Below, in pieces: positions 61,294 through 64,000 of a DNA stretch of 64,000 nt. The notes under the pieces were generated by a model. That model saw only the letters and a list, made by a program, of their open reading frames with translations, was not told where the DNA came from and searched no databases. The stretch's first letter is position 1, and the number at the start of each line of letters is the position of its first letter. The stretch is from Bacteroidota bacterium. Its GTDB lineage: Bacteria > Bacteroidota > Bacteroidia > NS11-12g > UBA955. Position numbers and translations under genes: made by a program. The stretch is taken from positions 62,001 through 126,000 of the forward strand of contig JAMLHC010000001.1 in NCBI GenBank assembly GCA_023957335.1, in the 5' to 3' direction.

Positions 61294-63372
61294 ATGACAA
61301 AAAACAAAGTTCTATATTCAGCTATTGCACTTTTATTTTTTTCGCTCACAAACTTTAATATCAGTGCTCAACAATGCGGTACTGATATTAAATTTGATGA
61401 ATGGAAAAAGAATAACGTAAACTGGCAAGAACAAGTTAAAGCAGATTATAATAATCATAACGTTGAAAGAAGAACCGGGAAATACATTATCCCGGTTGTT
61501 TTTCACATCATTCATACAAACGGACCTGAGAATATTTCTAATGCACAGATCTATGATGCAATCAGAATATTAAATTTAGACTTTAATAAACAGAATACAG
61601 ATTGGCAGAATGTACGAAACACACCCAGTGCTCCCTTCTTACCATTGGTAGCAGATATGGAAATTGAGTTCCAATTAGCAAAGAGAGATCCACAAGGAAA
61701 TTGCACCAACGGTATCGAGAGAATAGCTTCTCCCTTACATATAGATGCAGAAGACAATGTAAAGCAACTCTCCAAATGGCCTGTCAATCGATATTTGAAT
61801 ATTTGGGTTGTGAGTACAATATCCAATAGCGATGGCGGAGGAATAATACTTGGCTATTCTAACTTTCCTTGGATGTCTAAGTCGGGCGATGGGATTGTGA
61901 TGCGCTCAGACGCTGTTGGGTCTATTGAAAAAGCTAATCCATTATATCAAAGAGCACTTACACATGAAGTAGGACATTATTTTGGATTAATGCACACTTT
62001 CCAAGGAGGATGTAGTCAATCAGGAGGAGGCGACATGGTAGATGACACACCACCCGTTTCCGCTCAGTTTTCTAACACCGGATGTAATGTTACCAATAAG
62101 AGTTGCAGTCAAAGCACATACTATGACCAATGGGAAAACTTTATGGATTACTCTCATGGATGCCAATCTATGTTTTCAAACGGTCAAAAAGCACGAGCAT
62201 TAGCATTTTTAACCGACAACAAATACGATAGGAAGAATTTATATACAACAGAAAACCTATTGTTTACCGGTCTTATGTCTAACAATAATGAGAAGCCAAT
62301 CGCTTATTTTGGAAGTGATGTACAGATAGTTTGTGCTGGAAACCCTGTCAAGTTTTTTGATAATTCATGTCAAGGAAATGTTAATCAAAGAATGTGGGAA
62401 TTCCATGGGGGGGATATACAAACTTCTAATCAAATCTCTCCTGTTGTAACGTATGACGAACCCGGTGATTATGCTGTCAAACTTACTACTACCAACAGTT
62501 TTGGCTCATCCACTTACGAAGTTCAAAAATATATTAAAGTGCTACCTAAGATTGCCAAACTAACCGGCATTCATGAAAGTTTTGAAGACCCAATTACATT
62601 TTCAATTGAAGGTGTATTTCAACCCACAGGTCAAGGATTTGACACATTCCAGAAGGTTGGAGTAGGATATTTTGGATCTCAAGGATTGAGAGCCCCTATT
62701 ACAACTGCAAATACAGGCGTCCGTTATGTGATAGAGACTCCTGCCTTAAATATTTCAAACATGTCCGGCATGAACCCTAAAATTTCGTTTATGGTTGGCT
62801 ATGGACGAAGAAATTCAACGAATAATGATTATATCAGAATCTATGTTTCTGAAGATTGCGGTAACTCTTGGACACAGAAAATGCAACGAGTTAGCGCACA
62901 ATTTTCTTCAAGCAACGGTTTTGTTACAAATTTTACCCCTTCCAACCAAGGTGAGTGGAAAAGAATCGTATATAGCTTATCAGAATATCAAAACCTGACA
63001 AGTTTAATAATCAGAATTGAAGTTGAAAGTGGTGGAGGAAATCCAATTTATATTGACGACATAAATATAAGTCAATATTATACCTCTGTTGAAGGATTTG
63101 ATAATAAGTCACAAGTCAATATTTTCCCCAACCCTAGTAATGATATTTGCAACATAAAATTGAATTCATCATTCCTCAACAAAAACACCTCTATCAAACT
63201 TTTTGATATTTCAGGAAGAGAAATCACAACTTTATTTAATGCTAAAGTGGGGAGTCAAAACCTTGACTTTACCTTCAACCCCAAGCAATATGGTTTGAAG
63301 TACGGCATTTATTTTATTAAAATTGAAACAAGTGAGGGCATTTTAACTAAAAAAATGATATTTGCCGACTGA
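61294..63372 (+). CDS. Secreted M43 (pappalysin-like) metalloprotease with T9SS sorting domain, copy 2
   Basis: The 692-residue paralogue has the same layout as copy 1. It has a signal peptide ending ISAQ, VVFHIIHTNGPENI, the zinc site HEVGHYFGLMH (224-234), FQGGC, Met-turn FMDYSHGC, a PKD domain (CAGNPVKFFDNSC, MWEFHGGD) and a T9SS sorting domain (NIFPNPSNDIC, KYGIYFIKIET). The core protease blocks are highly alike but the linker residues differ, so the duplication is not very recent. The two genes are probably co-transcribed. Confidence 0.9.
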   Translation: MTKNKVLYSAIALLFFSLTNFNISAQQCGTDIKFDEWKKNNVNWQEQVKADYNNHNVERRTGKYIIPVVFHIIHTNGPENISNAQIYDAIRILNLDFNKQNTDWQNVRNTPSAPFLPLVADMEIEFQLAKRDPQGNCTNGIERIASPLHIDAEDNVKQLSKWPVNRYLNIWVVSTISNSDGGGIILGYSNFPWMSKSGDGIVMRSDAVGSIEKANPLYQRALTHEVGHYFGLMHTFQGGCSQSGGGDMVDDTPPVSAQFSNTGCNVTNKSCSQSTYYDQWENFMDYSHGCQSMFSNGQKARALAFLTDNKYDRKNLYTTENLLFTGLMSNNNEKPIAYFGSDVQIVCAGNPVKFFDNSCQGNVNQRMWEFHGGDIQTSNQISPVVTYDEPGDYAVKLTTTNSFGSSTYEVQKYIKVLPKIAKLTGIHESFEDPITFSIEGVFQPTGQGFDTFQKVGVGYFGSQGLRAPITTANTGVRYVIETPALNISNMSGMNPKISFMVGYGRRNSTNNDYIRIYVSEDCGNSWTQKMQRVSAQFSSSNGFVTNFTPSNQGEWKRIVYSLSEYQNLTSLIIRIEVESGGGNPIYIDDINISQYYTSVEGFDNKSQVNIFPNPSNDICNIKLNSSFLNKNTSIKLFDISGREITTLFNAKVGSQNLDFTFNPKQYGLKYGIYFIKIETSEGILTKKMIFAD

Positions 63373-63391
63373 TTTTTTAAGTCGTCAGATT

Positions 63392-63399
63392 TAGTTTTA
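63392..63399 (+). promoter_or_regulatory. Possible -7 promoter box of topA (one mismatch)
   Basis: TAgtTTTA differs from TAnnTTTG in the last base and lies 11 bases before the topA ATG at 63411. Confidence 0.3.
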
Positions 63400-63410
63400 G
63401 TTAATCATCT

Positions 63411-64000
63411 ATGTCAAAAAAAAACCTAGTAATTGTTGAGTCTCCTGCAAAAGCAAAGACGATAGAAAAATACCTTGGTAGCGAATACCTTGTTAAGTCG
63501 AGCTACGGACATATCCGCGATTTGGACAAAGGCGATGGAGCAATTGACCTCAAAAACAATTATCAACCTAAATACATCATCCCTGCGGACAAGCTTAAAT
63601 TAGTCAATGAATTAAAAAAACTAAGCAAAGACGCGGAAACAATCTGGCTTGCATCTGATGATGATCGTGAAGGAGAAGCAATCTCATGGCATTTAGCTGA
63701 AGTGTTGGGATTGAAACCCAATAATACCAAAAGAATTGTCTTTAATGAAATTACCAAACCCGCTATTGAACGTGCCATTCAAAACCCACGAAATATTGAT
63801 ACGAATCTTGTAAATGCTCAACAAGCACGCAGGGTTTTAGATAGATTAGTCGGATATGAACTTTCGCCTCTACTTTGGAAAAAAGTAAAACCTTCTTTAT
63901 CAGCCGGACGTGTGCAATCGGTGGCTGTGCGCTTGGTTGTTGAGAAGGAAAGAGAAATACGAGATGTTAAGATAATCTCTGACTATAGAATTGCCGCTAT
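63411..64000 (+). CDS. topA: DNA topoisomerase I, N-terminal part
   Basis: The frame runs off the right edge after about 196 residues. [22 protein letters not shown] is the standard TopA start (core [14 protein letters not shown]), with the Toprim aspartates in [15 protein letters not shown] and the metal-site region [10 protein letters not shown]. Later [12 protein letters not shown] and [20 protein letters not shown] confirm it. The enzyme relaxes negative supercoils via a tyrosine located beyond the window. Confidence 0.95.
   Translation, partial: MSKKNLVIVESPAKAKTIEKYLGSEYLVKSSYGHIRDLDKGDGAIDLKNNYQPKYIIPADKLKLVNELKKLSKDAETIWLASDDDREGEAISWHLAEVLGLKPNNTKRIVFNEITKPAIERAIQNPRNIDTNLVNAQQARRVLDRLVGYELSPLLWKKVKPSLSAGRVQSVAVRLVVEKEREIRDVKIISDYRIAA

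Noticed and set aside
1..64000. CRISPR array, rRNA, tRNA or integrated phage
   Set aside because: No regular short repeats with spacers, no conserved rRNA segments or cloverleaf folds, and no phage structural genes were noticed by eye; a dedicated scan was not possible.

Overview
The window looks like a chromosomal stretch from a member of the Bacteroidota. The DNA is AT-rich. Many secreted proteins end in type IX secretion (T9SS) sorting domains of the YPNP...GIYxxxI...K type. DUF4249/TonB-receptor and triple DUF1573 loci are present. Most transcription units begin with the phylum's -7 promoter box TAnnTTTG. Isoprenoid genes are of the mevalonate pathway, and lpxC is fused to fabZ. I saw no rRNA, tRNA, CRISPR array, phage or insertion sequence, so this is mostly core genome with patches of surface-protein genes.

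Layout. 1-9450: start of a GH3-like gene, arginase, transaldolase, a lipoprotein, an amidohydrolase, an M48 peptidase, an ABC-F ATPase, a T9SS Plug-like protein (DUF5103) and panB. 9825-14331: three co-directional secreted proteins, two with nearly the same T9SS tail, followed by a 25-codon fragment of a third copy of that tail. 14479-18505: dapD, a glycosyltransferase and a LamG/T9SS protein. 18568-24709: envelope proteins of unknown role, a PLP-dependent deaminase/desulfhydrase, three DUF1573 genes, rsmA and DUF4249. 24716-34788: TonB receptor, WecA/MraY-like transferase, an orphan barrel protein, a LOG protein with a Gcr-like membrane protein, a heptosyltransferase, mnmD and a small conserved gene. 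34964-38898: three GHMP-family mevalonate genes plus a UbiA prenyltransferase. 38915-46484: murF, an FG-GAP/T9SS protein, and the lipid A operon lpxD-lpxC/fabZ-lpxA-ABC ATPase. 46699-49244: an EptA-like phosphoethanolamine transferase overlapping a menorin/GDPD-like protein. 49271-57437: a periplasmic chaperone block (large parvulin, lipoprotein, SurA, MoxR) interrupted by two nearly identical NhaD antiporter genes. 57652-64000: a dicarboxylate/amino-acid symporter, two tandem M43 metalloproteases with T9SS tails, and the start of topA.

A shared theme is building the outer membrane and surface: lipid A synthesis and probable decoration, periplasmic folding factors, T9SS cargo and a T9SS accessory factor. 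No single locus is clearly a new defence or mobile system. The observations most worth following are the EptA plus menorin-like pair, the intrinsic terminator inside the signal-peptide codons of a DUF1573 gene, the scarred tandem T9SS tail, the mevalonate/UbiA cluster lacking a recognisable classical phosphomevalonate kinase, the NhaD duplication inside the chaperone block, and three promoters placed so close to start codons that leaderless mRNAs are expected.

Start codons were adjusted from the longest open frames wherever a promoter box, signal peptide or family N-terminus favoured a later start. All assignments are by reading motifs; no database search was run.
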